Source of the DNA: Bacteroidales bacterium | GTDB lineage: Bacteria > Bacteroidota > Bacteroidia > Bacteroidales > GCA-2748055 | DNA length: 64,000 nucleotides | Direction of reading: 5' to 3' | NCBI GenBank assembly: GCA_029210585.1 | Contig: JARGFP010000002.1 | Coordinates: 186,001 to 250,000, forward strand | Shown: one piece after another, positions 1-8,204 of the stretch | Position numbering within the stretch: position 1 is the first letter of the stretch | How the letters are laid out: each line of letters opens with the position of its first letter | Position numbers and translations under genes: made by a program | The notes under the pieces: model-generated | What the model was told of the DNA's origin: nothing | What the model saw: the letters and a program-made list of their open reading frames with translations, nothing else | Databases searched by the model: none

Positions 1-360
1 AGCAAGCCAGATCAGCCGGAGCGGATTACTTACTGCGATTTCACCACGCAGGTTCAGGTCGGGGTATTCCTTGCCTGCATGATCGATGTAATCGAGTATC
101 CTGATGATGGCATAGTCGCGCCATTCCAGCTTTTCAAACAATTCACGGGTCGGGTGTTTTGCATGGTAGAACCTGAATGCATCCTGCCTGTCTTTCAGTG
201 TCTTCTCAATCCAGTCGCGCACGCCCACCACTACTTCGGTCTCGTTCTTCGAATTGCGCAGTATCTCTTCAAACTCGGGGTTTTCGGCCAGCAGCTGCTT
301 CAGCAGTTTGTGCGATTCCACATTGATTGCAATCTTGTCAAGTTTTTCCAGTTCGGACAT
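1..360 (-). CDS. 5' end of an unidentified cytoplasmic protein (partial)
   Basis: An open frame begins at an ATG at 360 on the minus strand and runs off the left window edge, giving 120 residues of N-terminal sequence. It starts MSELEKLDKIAINVE, is rich in charged helical residues, and has no signal peptide. A segment around residues 80-115 (RDYAIIRILDYID, then NLRGEIAVSNP) looks conserved. From memory this resembles the N-terminal extension of some KamA-family (lysine 2,3-aminomutase-like) radical SAM proteins in Bacteroidota. The radical SAM core, if present, lies outside the window, so this identity is only a guess. Codon quality and the continuous frame support a real gene. Confidence 0.6.
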   Translation of the reverse strand, partial: MSELEKLDKIAINVESHKLLKQLLAENPEFEEILRNSKNETEVVVGVRDWIEKTLKDRQDAFRFYHAKHPTRELFEKLEWRDYAIIRILDYIDHAGKEYPDLNLRGEIAVSNPLRLIWLA

Positions 361-444
361 GGCGAGGAAGTTTAACGCAAAATATAAGGAAAAATCGCGT
401 ACAAGAAAAGTCTAAATTGGTATTGTGTGCTGAAAAGCCAAATA

Positions 445-491
445 TTGAATAAAAGCAGAAGAGGCTGCCATTTTTTGGCAGCCTCTTCTGC
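445..491 (-). terminator. Rho-independent terminator of the fibre-like gene
   Basis: A perfect 15-bp stem (455-469 with 477-491) closes a 7-nt loop. On the minus strand it is followed by TTTTATTC. It lies 22 nt past the stop of the gene ending at 514, the right place and orientation to end that transcript. Confidence 0.85.
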
Positions 492-513
492 TATACGCTT
501 CAGAAATAAAAAA

Positions 514-2070
514 TTATTTTACGATCAGTACCCACAGCTCCAGTCCGCCGGGAAAACAGGCCACCTTGCCTGTACCGTTAAAAATGGCCACCTTGATGAT
601 GTTCTGATTGGCCACAAAAGTGGTCATCATGCATCCCTGCAGGTCATGATTGATAGAACCCACGATCACATTGCCCAGCTCTACCCCGGAGATGGGAATA
701 GCAGACGACACCCAGGTTTCGCCAGCTTGGATGTTTCTTTCTCCAGGGCATCCTGGTCCTCCTTCGTTGCCAACATTGACACTCCCGGCAGAGGCACTGT
801 TCACTCCCTGAACTCCGGACGAAATGGTGATGCTTCCCGGGCCCTGTGTAATGGCGATGCCCACACCGGCGTTGAGACTGGCCATCACCGGGTTGCTTCC
901 CGTGATGCCAATCGGTACCTGGCCGTCGGTTCCCGCGGGAAGCGCTTCGATTGCACCTGCACCTGCACCAACCAGGAGTCCGCCGTCTGCCAGCATACCG
1001 GTACCGGTACCGCCATTTGCAACCGGTAAAATATTGGTCACCTTGGCAGTAAGGTCGATGGTGCCGTCTGCAATGTCGATATTCTGTACAGTACCATCAA
1101 GCAGTTCCTCCCCGGTAACAGCACCTGTGGCAATGTCTTCGGCGAGGATGGTCTCGTTCAGGATCTCTGAAGTTTCCACTGCACCGGTGGCGATATCTTC
1201 CGCGAGGATGGTTTCGTCCAGGATCTCAGAAGTTTCCACTGCACCAGTGGCAATGTCTTCTGCCAGGATGGTTTCGTCCAGGATCTCAGAAGTTTCCACG
1301 GAGCCGGTACCGATATCTTCTGCCAGGATGGTTTCATCCAGGATCTCAGAAGTTTCCACGGAGCCTGTGCCGATATCTTCCGCCAGGATAGTCTCGTTCA
1401 AAATTTCAGAGGTTTCCACTGCGCCGGTAGCGATGTCCTCCGCGAGGATGGTCTCGTTCAGGATTTCTGAAGTTTCCACGGAGCCTGTGCCGATGTCTTC
1501 CGCGAGGATGGTTTCATCGAGGATTTCAGAGGTCTCAACAGCACCCGTGGCAATGTCTTCAGCCAGGATCTCCTCATTTAGGATTTTCTCAGTTGTGATC
1601 GCATCATCAGCAATGTCGTCGGTATAAAAGGAGTACGGCACCGTCATCAGTTGCTGAAGGCTGACCGTTTTGTAACTACCATCATTTTGCATGGCGATCT
1701 CGACTTTCAGCCACTGGTCCGCATCGATCCAGGGCATATCCAGCAGATGATTGTAGGAGCCTTCTCCCGTCTGATCACCTTTGCCGATCACCAGGGAGAA
1801 CAGCCCGTACTGGTCGGTAAGGGTTGTGTGTGTTTCCTGGTACTGGATGGCACCATCCTGTCCCTTGAGGATGGTAAATCGTACCCCAATTTCTTTTTCA
1901 TAAAGTGGTTTCCCTTCAATGTCCATTCCAACGATTTCCTTGCCTTCTTCATCGATGGCAACGGCCTGGTAGTTAATTCCATGAAGATTGCCGATGCGTT
2001 GCGCAGACAGGTTGGCTCCCAGGAAGACCAGGAGAAGTATGGCTGAGATGGTTAACGTATATTTTTTCAT
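514..2070 (-). CDS. Secreted fibre-like protein with 20-residue tandem repeats
   Basis: The 518-residue protein starts with a signal peptide (KKYTLTISAILLLVFLGANLSA). Residues about 30-150 match a domain common at the start of Bacteroidota surface fibres: a GINYQAVA motif, an IGVRFTIL strand, a YQETHT segment, and a QLMTVPYSFYTDDI end. Next come seven near-identical 20-residue repeats (VETSEIL-D/N-ETILAEDI-A/G-TG), flanked by degenerate copies. The C-terminal third is glycine-rich and includes LPVANGGTGTG, a motif seen in phage-tail-fibre-like proteins, with two cysteine-containing segments near the end. No type IX sorting tail is visible. It probably forms an extended beta-helical or trimeric stalk outside the cell; this is inference. 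The beta-barrel gene upstream (start 2804) is 35 nt away and may be co-transcribed. A strong terminator follows. Confidence 0.8.
   Translation of the reverse strand: MKKYTLTISAILLLVFLGANLSAQRIGNLHGINYQAVAIDEEGKEIVGMDIEGKPLYEKEIGVRFTILKGQDGAIQYQETHTTLTDQYGLFSLVIGKGDQTGEGSYNHLLDMPWIDADQWLKVEIAMQNDGSYKTVSLQQLMTVPYSFYTDDIADDAITTEKILNEEILAEDIATGAVETSEILDETILAEDIGTGSVETSEILNETILAEDIATGAVETSEILNETILAEDIGTGSVETSEILDETILAEDIGTGSVETSEILDETILAEDIATGAVETSEILDETILAEDIATGAVETSEILNETILAEDIATGAVTGEELLDGTVQNIDIADGTIDLTAKVTNILPVANGGTGTGMLADGGLLVGAGAGAIEALPAGTDGQVPIGITGSNPVMASLNAGVGIAITQGPGSITISSGVQGVNSASAGSVNVGNEGGPGCPGERNIQAGETWVSSAIPISGVELGNVIVGSINHDLQGCMMTTFVANQNIIKVAIFNGTGKVACFPGGLELWVLIVK
1120..1539 (-). 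repeat. Seven 60-bp tandem coding repeats
   Basis: The array is seven in-frame 60-bp units inside the fibre-like gene. Each encodes a 20-residue repeat varying mainly at D/N, A/G and A/S positions. The bounds are set by the first Val codon (1537-1539) and the last Ala codon (1120-1122). Copies differ by a few mostly silent substitutions, so the array is not brand new but remains similar enough for recombination or slippage. Confidence 0.9.
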
Positions 2071-2105
2071 CGCGAGTGATTTTAATATTTATAATGTTCC
2101 AGATG

Positions 2106-2804
2106 TTACTGTATGGCAAATGAGAGTCCGAGTGTAATGGCATATGCTGTATTGGTGGAAACCTGCCCGGTAGCATCTTCTGCCATTTTACCGGTTCCAA
2201 GCAGGTAGCTGAAGGTGGTTTTGCCATCAGATTCAGCTTCAACATTTTGCAATCCTTTCAGGAAACTGAATTCTCCGTATACCGTGATGGCTTCAGAGAT
2301 ATTTACATTCACTCCCGGTGAAAAAATAATGCCCACATCATGACGGATAATCGCACCGGATTCAATGATGTCAAAGTCTTCGTTATTGATCCGCTGGTTG
2401 GCTTTCAGCAGGAATCCATAGAAGCCTGATACAGTGATATACGGAGAAAACATACCCAGTTCAATCTGGTAACCTGCTCCGATCTTCGTACTCAGGTATT
2501 GCAGGTCCCACTGGTAATTTGCAGCGTCATATACCATGGTGGCACCGGCCTGGCGCATTCCCACTCCTCCCCTGAAAAACAGGCCAAAGTCCAGTTCGTA
2601 GGCATACCCGACATTGTATGCGCCGGAATATACCGGGGAATACGCTTTGTCAAGTACCCCTTCACTGTCCATGAACCTGAAGTTGGTAACCTGTTGAGAA
2701 GCATCAATGAGCAAACGTGACTGGGCATTCAGAGCAACAGGAGCTGCAATTGAAATCAGCAATCCCAGCAACAGTAAATTTCTGTGTAGTTTTTTGAGAT
2801 TCAT
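2106..2804 (-). CDS. Outer-membrane beta-barrel protein
   Basis: The 232-residue protein has an N-terminal signal peptide ending around LNAQS. The mature part alternates hydrophobic and polar residues as in a small outer-membrane barrel (for example FGLFFRGGVGMRQ, YITVSGFYGFLL, ITVYGEFSFLKGL) and ends in the strand YAITLGLSFAIQ. The length fits an 8-10 strand barrel. No catalytic motif is seen. It lies 35 nt upstream of the fibre-like gene on the same strand, so the two may form an operon and the barrel might help anchor or export the fibre; that link is only inferred. Confidence 0.75.
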   Translation of the reverse strand: MNLKKLHRNLLLLGLLISIAAPVALNAQSRLLIDASQQVTNFRFMDSEGVLDKAYSPVYSGAYNVGYAYELDFGLFFRGGVGMRQAGATMVYDAANYQWDLQYLSTKIGAGYQIELGMFSPYITVSGFYGFLLKANQRINNEDFDIIESGAIIRHDVGIIFSPGVNVNISEAITVYGEFSFLKGLQNVEAESDGKTTFSYLLGTGKMAEDATGQVSTNTAYAITLGLSFAIQ

Positions 2805-2951
2805 ATGTATAAAATTATGTTAAGTATTTGTTCTGCATAAAAGCATATTTCACAAAGATGATTTTTTGGATATTTTTTGCACTTGAATCCGCATTATCAG
2901 ACAGGTCCTTTTGCTGTTGAAAAAAAATAGTTCATGATGGTCTCATTTTGA

Positions 2952-3452
2952 TTACCTGATAATAAGTATTCTTGCAGAAAACGTTTCATGTGCCTGCTGG
3001 TCTGCCAACCTGATCGCATAAAGTCCGGCTGGCCAACCTGATGTGTCAATCGATGTTTCACGGAATTGGCTGTGTATTGTTTCGGAAACGACCTTCCCGT
3101 TCATATCGAGGACAGTGATTATAGCTTCCCCGATAACCTGTGAAGGCATGATCCGAAACTCCGTTGATGCGGGATTTGGGAAGAGTTTAATATTCAAACC
3201 TTCACCATTAATGATCACCTGTTTTTTTCCGGCGATCATCTGCTGTTGGAACCCCGGATGAAAGACAAGGGATCCACTCTTTTCAGTTTGCGTGATATAC
3301 GTCTGTCCGGCTGTTGCGCTGATCCTGTATCCATCAGCGACGGCAGATCCCCCAAAGCTGTTGACGCTTTGCCGTGCAATGCTCTGGGAATATGATGCTG
3401 TCACAATGAAAAGCAGGAGGAGGGTTGTAAGTAATGGTCTGATTGTATCCAT
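2952..3452 (-). CDS. Small exported protein with type IX secretion sorting tail
   Basis: The 166-residue protein has a signal peptide (about residues 1-22, ending ASYSQS). A short middle segment contains SATAGQTYITQ and VFHPGFQQ, a pattern frequent just before Bacteroidota sorting tails. The C-terminal part (about residues 85-166) is a typical type A sorting domain: LFPNPASTEFRI, an ITVLDMNGKVV turn, and a WPAGLYAIRL strand. This tail marks cargo for the type IX system and cell-surface attachment or release. Almost nothing precedes the tail, so it is either a very small cargo or the remnant of a larger one. Confidence 0.75.
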   Translation of the reverse strand: MDTIRPLLTTLLLLFIVTASYSQSIARQSVNSFGGSAVADGYRISATAGQTYITQTEKSGSLVFHPGFQQQMIAGKKQVIINGEGLNIKLFPNPASTEFRIMPSQVIGEAIITVLDMNGKVVSETIHSQFRETSIDTSGWPAGLYAIRLADQQAHETFSARILIIR

Positions 3453-3628
3453 GTTGTATTTTTATTTTTAGGAATCCGAAGTAAAGATATGCATTCATTA
3501 CCTACGATTTCAGTGTGAAATATTTTTTTTATTAACGGGCAGATTATTATTGTGGATAAGTTCTTAAAATCCACCGGAAATCCTGTACATATACCCCTTA
3601 ATTTAGTTACATCACTAAACCAGGTGTT

Positions 3629-4480
3629 ATGTACCGCAGGATTATTGCCTTTGCCAGTGTTGCCATAGTGCTGAATTTCTTGTCGTTGGGTTGCGAAAAA
3701 CAGGAGCAGGAAGATGTGTCGGATTTTCCGGGTTTCTCCATGCAAAATGGTGTATTGAACATATGGGCAACGGATGCCCCTTTCCCCGTTGCGCTGATCG
3801 AAAAGGCCATGATAAAAGTGGTGAAGATGGAACTCAGACAGGAGGATGATTCTGTATTCCGGCTTTTTTCGCAGGACACCACGACATTTGATTTACTTTC
3901 ACTAAGGAACGGGGTCATGGAATCCCTGGCCAGCAAGGAAATTGTTCCGGGTAATTATGACCAGTTGAGGCTGTACATCGACCAGGCCAGTTTGGTGATT
4001 AAGGATGGCAGGACCAGCACACTGAAAGTTCCGGGCGGCCCGCAGTCAGGACTTAAAATACTGTTTGATCCAACCATCAGGATCCGGCCCGGGATGGTGG
4101 CAAATGTAATGCTGGATTTCGATCTGTCACGATCGTTTATCTTTACCGGGAATCCTAAAAGCACGGGTGATATCCGGGGGTTTAATTTTAAGCCGGTCAT
4201 ACGTACGGCAGTTATCGATAACACAGGCATCATTGCTGGTAAAGTTACAGATTTGTCGGGTTTAGCAATTGCTGATGCAGCGGTCTGGGTCACCGGTGAT
4301 TCAGTTATTGCCAGTACCTTTACTGATCAGAATGGTGCATATGCAATACTGGGAATTCCGGAAGGTATATTCAGTGTTACCAGCGCCGTTGAAGGATTTG
4401 TGGCCCGGGAGGCAGGCGGGATACAGATCAGACCGGAGGAGAAGACGATTTGCGACTTTCAGTTATCTTCAACAAAATAA
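3629..4480 (+). CDS. DUF4382 lipoprotein with a carboxypeptidase-regulatory-like domain
   Basis: The 283-residue protein begins with a lipoprotein signal (SLGC lipobox, Cys at about residue 22). Residues about 40-195 fit DUF4382: LNIWATDAPFP, then FDLLSLRNG, then PGNYDQLRLYID and the IRIRPGMVANVMLDFDL region. Residues about 200-280 form a carboxypeptidase-regulatory-like fold (IAGKVTDLSGLAIADAAV, then TFTDQNGAYAILGIPEG). DUF4382 proteins are envelope lipoproteins of unknown function. The gene is divergent from the sorting-tail gene ending at 2952 and stands alone on the plus strand. Confidence 0.8.
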   Translation: MYRRIIAFASVAIVLNFLSLGCEKQEQEDVSDFPGFSMQNGVLNIWATDAPFPVALIEKAMIKVVKMELRQEDDSVFRLFSQDTTTFDLLSLRNGVMESLASKEIVPGNYDQLRLYIDQASLVIKDGRTSTLKVPGGPQSGLKILFDPTIRIRPGMVANVMLDFDLSRSFIFTGNPKSTGDIRGFNFKPVIRTAVIDNTGIIAGKVTDLSGLAIADAAVWVTGDSVIASTFTDQNGAYAILGIPEGIFSVTSAVEGFVAREAGGIQIRPEEKTICDFQLSSTK

Positions 4481-4602
4481 GCTTTGGCCTGGTGTTCATC
4501 ATCCTGGTATTCTGGCGGGTCAACCCCATTTTATGAATGTCCCGGTAGTACCTTTACAGGAGGACGTTTCGTATCTGCAAAATGGTACCGGGAGAATAAT
4601 CA

Positions 4603-4749
4603 TTAAGGAACTACAACTCCGCTGTATTCCTGGCTCATTGTCGTTCGTTCATGATGGTATTGGTACACAGTATTCAAAGAAAGTATGATTACCGCACCGG
4701 CAGCCAGCATATAGACACATGCCAGGAGAAAAATTAATTTCCTTTTCAT
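4603..4749 (-). CDS. Small single-span membrane protein (48 residues)
   Basis: A short minus-strand frame encodes a 48-residue protein beginning MKRKLIFLLACVYML. Two positively charged residues, a hydrophobic segment (about residues 5-24) and a short polar tail ending GVVVP fit a signal anchor. It is the only plausible gene in the 4481-4858 interval between the DUF4382 and M64 genes. There is no homology I recognise and no Shine-Dalgarno sequence, so this is tentative. Confidence 0.35.
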   Translation of the reverse strand: MKRKLIFLLACVYMLAAGAVIILSLNTVYQYHHERTTMSQEYSGVVVP

Positions 4750-4858
4750 GACGTATTCAGGTTAAGTGGTACTGGAAAGATACCTCTATTACTGCCAGTC
4801 AGTCAAATATTTAACGCAGCGGGTGTGCCAGTACCATCAGCATCATCTGGCGGAATAC

Positions 4859-6325
4859 TTATTCCGAATACGTATTAATTACCCTGATCATGGCATCCTG
4901 GCACACTGCGCAGAAATAGTCAGTCCTGGAGAACATGATACAATTCAATGATGGCCGGTATAGTCCTGTTGAGGCATAACCTGCTCCTTCAAAGGCTCCC
5001 ACCTTTCCTGCGAATTTGCTGTTTTCAAGGAATGCTTCCACTTTCTGTTGCTGTCCGAGACTTTCGAGATTGTATTGATCGATGGCATCCTGGATCTCAT
5101 CGCCCGTGGCGTTGTTTTTCTTTAACAGGGAGATTTGTTCATTCAAACTTGCCCTGCGGACCTGCCATTGAAGGTCCAGGCTGTCAAATTCCGTTTTGTT
5201 CCAGGGAGTGGGAATTTCGATCCCTGTGGAAACCAGGTGTTTCCATTTGATATTATCCGGATCGTGCAAGGCTGTAATGTTGGCTTCATTGGGTTCATAG
5301 CCAGCCGGGTAGAAGTCGTTATAGGCAGTGGATGAAGTATAGTACTCATCTGCCAGTCCGAAGAATGAATGCCCGAATTCATGTACCATCAGGTAGTCGC
5401 TGTTGCTATTGTCTGATGTGAAAACACAGTAGAAATTATAGATGCCTCCGCCCCCATACCGGTTGTGATTCACCATGATATACAGGGCGTCGTAGGGGGC
5501 ATGACCGGCGATATTCCGGAGGGACTTATTGTCCTCGGTCAGCAGGTAGCGTTCTGATCCAAGCGAGTTAAAGGTTGCATTTACCGCGGTATTCCTTTCG
5601 ATCCCGGCCCTGGGCTCATCCACACCACTGTCTTCGGAAGCCTTGTATACACCCCTGATATTGAACCTGTCCTTGTAGGACCTGCATGGTTCAGCCCTGA
5701 AAAATATTTCTGTAAAACGCTGTAGGTCATCCATGAATTTTTGTTCTTCCTGAAGTGTATATCCTTCGCAGACAATCAGGATATCCGCTTTGTTTTTTGG
5801 ATTGCCGTTTTCGAGGGATGTAACTACCTTCACTTCGGGGTCGGCGGGGCCGTTTGCTGCTGTTGCCGGGTCAACGATTGTTCTGAATACTTCGTTCAAT
5901 GTTCCTTCCTTGCTCCTCTTTTCAAGGGCAAAAATGACCGGGGAAGCAGGCCGGGGAATGATGGCAGATTCGTGGTATGTTTTCTCCTGGCCTTCCAGTG
6001 CCGGGGTGGTTAGCTGGTATTCCTTGAAATAGCTGTCAAACCCCTTGGAATAGATGAGGTTCCCTGAAGCCTCGTCGTAAATTTTGTAGTAATAGGTGCC
6101 ATAATTCAATGTATCCAGCAGGTTGGTCCTGCTGCCGGCCCAGCTGTCATAGGTGAACAGCTCATCGAGCACTACGGATTCTGAAGTTGCATCTCCAGAG
6201 TGGAAATAATCAATTCTGAGCGTTCCTTCCAGGAAATATTTTTCGTATGAAATGCCCGGTTGTTCTTTGCAGCCGGTCAGAATAATGATTAGCAAAAGAA
6301 GACTGGACAGTGTTTTCATAATCAT
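4859..6325 (-). CDS. M64-family (IgA-peptidase-like) metallopeptidase lipoprotein
   Basis: The 488-residue protein has a lipoprotein signal (LTGC). An N-terminal beta domain (about residues 25-165) precedes the peptidase domain. The zinc-binding motif HEFGHSFFGLADEYY at about residue 318 is the HExxH signature with the downstream Asp typical of M64 enzymes. The lead-in ADILIVCEGYTLQE and the DRFNIRGVY segment are also characteristic. The C-terminus contains NCIMFSRTDYFCAVCQDAM, also typical of the family. It probably cleaves proteins at the outer surface or in the periplasm; the substrate cannot be told. The next gene downstream on the same strand starts near 6908 and lies upstream in transcription, 16 nt away, so the two may be co-transcribed. 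Confidence 0.88.
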   Translation of the reverse strand: MIMKTLSSLLLLIIILTGCKEQPGISYEKYFLEGTLRIDYFHSGDATSESVVLDELFTYDSWAGSRTNLLDTLNYGTYYYKIYDEASGNLIYSKGFDSYFKEYQLTTPALEGQEKTYHESAIIPRPASPVIFALEKRSKEGTLNEVFRTIVDPATAANGPADPEVKVVTSLENGNPKNKADILIVCEGYTLQEEQKFMDDLQRFTEIFFRAEPCRSYKDRFNIRGVYKASEDSGVDEPRAGIERNTAVNATFNSLGSERYLLTEDNKSLRNIAGHAPYDALYIMVNHNRYGGGGIYNFYCVFTSDNSNSDYLMVHEFGHSFFGLADEYYTSSTAYNDFYPAGYEPNEANITALHDPDNIKWKHLVSTGIEIPTPWNKTEFDSLDLQWQVRRASLNEQISLLKKNNATGDEIQDAIDQYNLESLGQQQKVEAFLENSKFAGKVGAFEGAGYASTGLYRPSLNCIMFSRTDYFCAVCQDAMIRVINTYSE

Positions 6326-6341
6326 ATTTGTTTACGGGGTT

Positions 6342-6908
6342 TTATTGATTAAAAATCTCTCTTGTTTCAGATAGTCCGTGCTCATTTTGCTGTTGCAATT
6401 GCAGGATGCCTGCATAAAAAAATGAGATGCCAATGGCCAGGATCAGGTGACTGAGGTCATTCCTGTCGAACCACCTGAACAGGTTAATTTCGAAAAGAAA
6501 GACCGCAGAAGATGGTATCATGATCAGCACGCCGATAAAAAAATAGCTGAAGTGGCTTGACAGGCCGATCCTGTAATAATGCAACCCGAGGAAACCTGCT
6601 GAAAGTGTCACCCCCATGAGGCTGTTTAAAATAACAAGCAGGATGGAAATGGTGATCTTATTCCCGTGGGCCGCAAAGACCAGTACTGCGCCCAGCAGCA
6701 GCATCATTACTATCAGTTTTGCTGCAGATAACCGGGCAAATCGCGTTGCAAATTGCTTGTGGGGATGTATGGAAAGCATGGAAACTTCAATAAAATAGAC
6801 CGACACAATCGCAAAAAGCCACGCGGGAATTTTGCCTCCAAGATCCAGGTAATTATAAAATGCATGTCCGATGCCCCCAAGAATGGTTCCCACACCAAAA
6901 AGCAACAA
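6342..6908 (-). CDS. Polytopic inner-membrane protein of unknown function; start unclear
   Basis: At least 188 residues with about five to six membrane segments (for example LLLFGVGTILGGIGHAF, IVMMLLLGAVLVFAA, FSYFFIGVLIMI). The usable start at 6908 is TTG, but the same frame stays open to 7091 and encodes convincing protein, including EPNVLITDTLLGLLSVFF, which looks like a missing first membrane helix. No ATG, GTG or TTG exists in that 61-codon extension. An ATG at 7095 sits in another frame and stops after nine codons. A frameshift near 7070 or a rare start codon would explain this. It resembles the DUF6962-like membrane proteins of Bacteroidota, but I am not certain. Confidence 0.6.
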   Translation of the reverse strand: MLLFGVGTILGGIGHAFYNYLDLGGKIPAWLFAIVSVYFIEVSMLSIHPHKQFATRFARLSAAKLIVMMLLLGAVLVFAAHGNKITISILLVILNSLMGVTLSAGFLGLHYYRIGLSSHFSYFFIGVLIMIPSSAVFLFEINLFRWFDRNDLSHLILAIGISFFYAGILQLQQQNEHGLSETREIFNQ

Positions 6909-7138
6909 GAACAGTTGCCAGTGTTTAAAGAACAGATGGGTTGACGGCAGGCATGCGATTTTGCGGGAAAAGAAAACCGACAGCAGTCCCAGCAGCGTAT
7001 CTGTGATCAGTACATTGGGTTCCAGCAGATCAAGTCCGAAGATTACAAATTCTATTATTTCTGAATCAGTCGTTATGATTTCCGGCAGCGATCATTTGAG
7101 ATCCCTTGCTGGTAAAGATCGGTAAAAAAAAATAAAAG

Positions 7139-7211
7139 AGCCTCTCACGGGACTTGAACCCGCGACCTGCTCATTACGAATGAGCTGCTCTGCCAACTGA
7201 GCTAAAGAGGC
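7139..7211 (-). tRNA. tRNA-Thr (CGU anticodon)
   Basis: On the minus strand the sequence starts GCCTCTTTAGCTCAG and ends in the matching acceptor strand GAGAGGC, with discriminator T at 7139. The anticodon arm is GCTCA-TTCGTAA-TGAGC, giving anticodon CGT (reads ACG). The T arm contains GGTTCAAGTCC. CCA is not encoded. All stems pair. Confidence 0.97.
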
Positions 7212-7384
7212 ATTCGCCGGATCGGTAAGGGGGTTGTACAATATACAGACGCCTTCCGCTTTCTCCCGACATGCAAATTTAGTAAATAAAAAAATTCAAA
7301 CGGGTCCAAAAATTTATTCCCGGCAGATTATTTCAGAACAGACAGCGATCTAATTTGTTATTTTTACATAACAAAACTGATCAT

Positions 7385-8185
7385 ATGAAGATTTTACGAC
7401 CACTTTTCGTGATTTTGCTGGCCCTGACCGTTTCATGTTCCAACGTTCCGCTGACAGGCAGAAAGCAGTTTACAGCAATTCCATCCTCCCAGATGCAGGA
7501 ATTGAGTGCAGACAGTTATTCGCAGGTATTATCGGAACAGCAGCTTTCTGATAATACGGCATATGTGAATGCTGTCACCAGGGTAGGCAAAAAAGTTGTT
7601 GCCGCCGTGGAGGAATACCTGCTGATGAATGGACTGGAGGCCAGGATCGATGACTTTAACTGGCGATTCAATGTACTTGAATCTGAAGAAGTGAATGCCT
7701 GGTGCATGCCCGGCGGACAAATTGCCTTCTACGAGGGGATCATGCCAATATGCGGCGATGACAATGGCATTGCCATTGTGATGGGACACGAGATCGCGCA
7801 TGCCATCGCAAAGCATGGCAATGAGCGTATGTCGCAGCAGATGCTGATCAGTATGGGAGGAGTGGCCCTCTCGGAGGCACTTGAAACGGAGAAGGAGGCA
7901 ACACAGCAACTGGCTTTACTGGCTTTTGGCGTAGGAACCCAGCTTGGGGTGTCATTGCCCTATAGCCGCACGCATGAGTCTGAAGCAGATGAGCTCGGGC
8001 TCTATTTCATGGCCATGGCGGGCTATGATCCGCGCACTGCACCTGCATTCTGGGAGCGCATGGAACAGGCTGGAGGGGCACGTCCACCGGAGTTTCTTTC
8101 CACCCACCCCGATCCGTTGAACAGGGTGCAGCACCTGCATGAGATGATGCCAAAGGCCATGGAGTATTACAATGCAGCGCAGTAG
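7385..8185 (+). CDS. M48-family zinc metallopeptidase lipoprotein
   Basis: The 266-residue protein starts at ATG 7385 (MKILRPL), preferred over the upstream 7355 start because it leads directly into a lipoprotein signal ending SCSN. The motif PLTGRKQF just after the lipobox is typical of BepA/LoiP-like periplasmic M48 proteins. HEIAH (about residue 135) holds two zinc ligands and the catalytic Glu; HESEADELG (about residue 195) supplies the third ligand. STHPDP near the end is another family mark. It probably acts in envelope quality control under the outer membrane. It is convergent with the ABC exporter ending at 8205. Confidence 0.92.
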   Translation: MKILRPLFVILLALTVSCSNVPLTGRKQFTAIPSSQMQELSADSYSQVLSEQQLSDNTAYVNAVTRVGKKVVAAVEEYLLMNGLEARIDDFNWRFNVLESEEVNAWCMPGGQIAFYEGIMPICGDDNGIAIVMGHEIAHAIAKHGNERMSQQMLISMGGVALSEALETEKEATQQLALLAFGVGTQLGVSLPYSRTHESEADELGLYFMAMAGYDPRTAPAFWERMEQAGGARPPEFLSTHPDPLNRVQHLHEMMPKAMEYYNAAQ

Positions 8186-8204
8186 TATATACAGGTCCGG
8201 TGAT

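Noticed and set aside
824-1627. Long plus-strand ORF opposite the fibre-like gene
   Set aside because: It mirrors the 60-bp repeats in antisense; no independent protein features.
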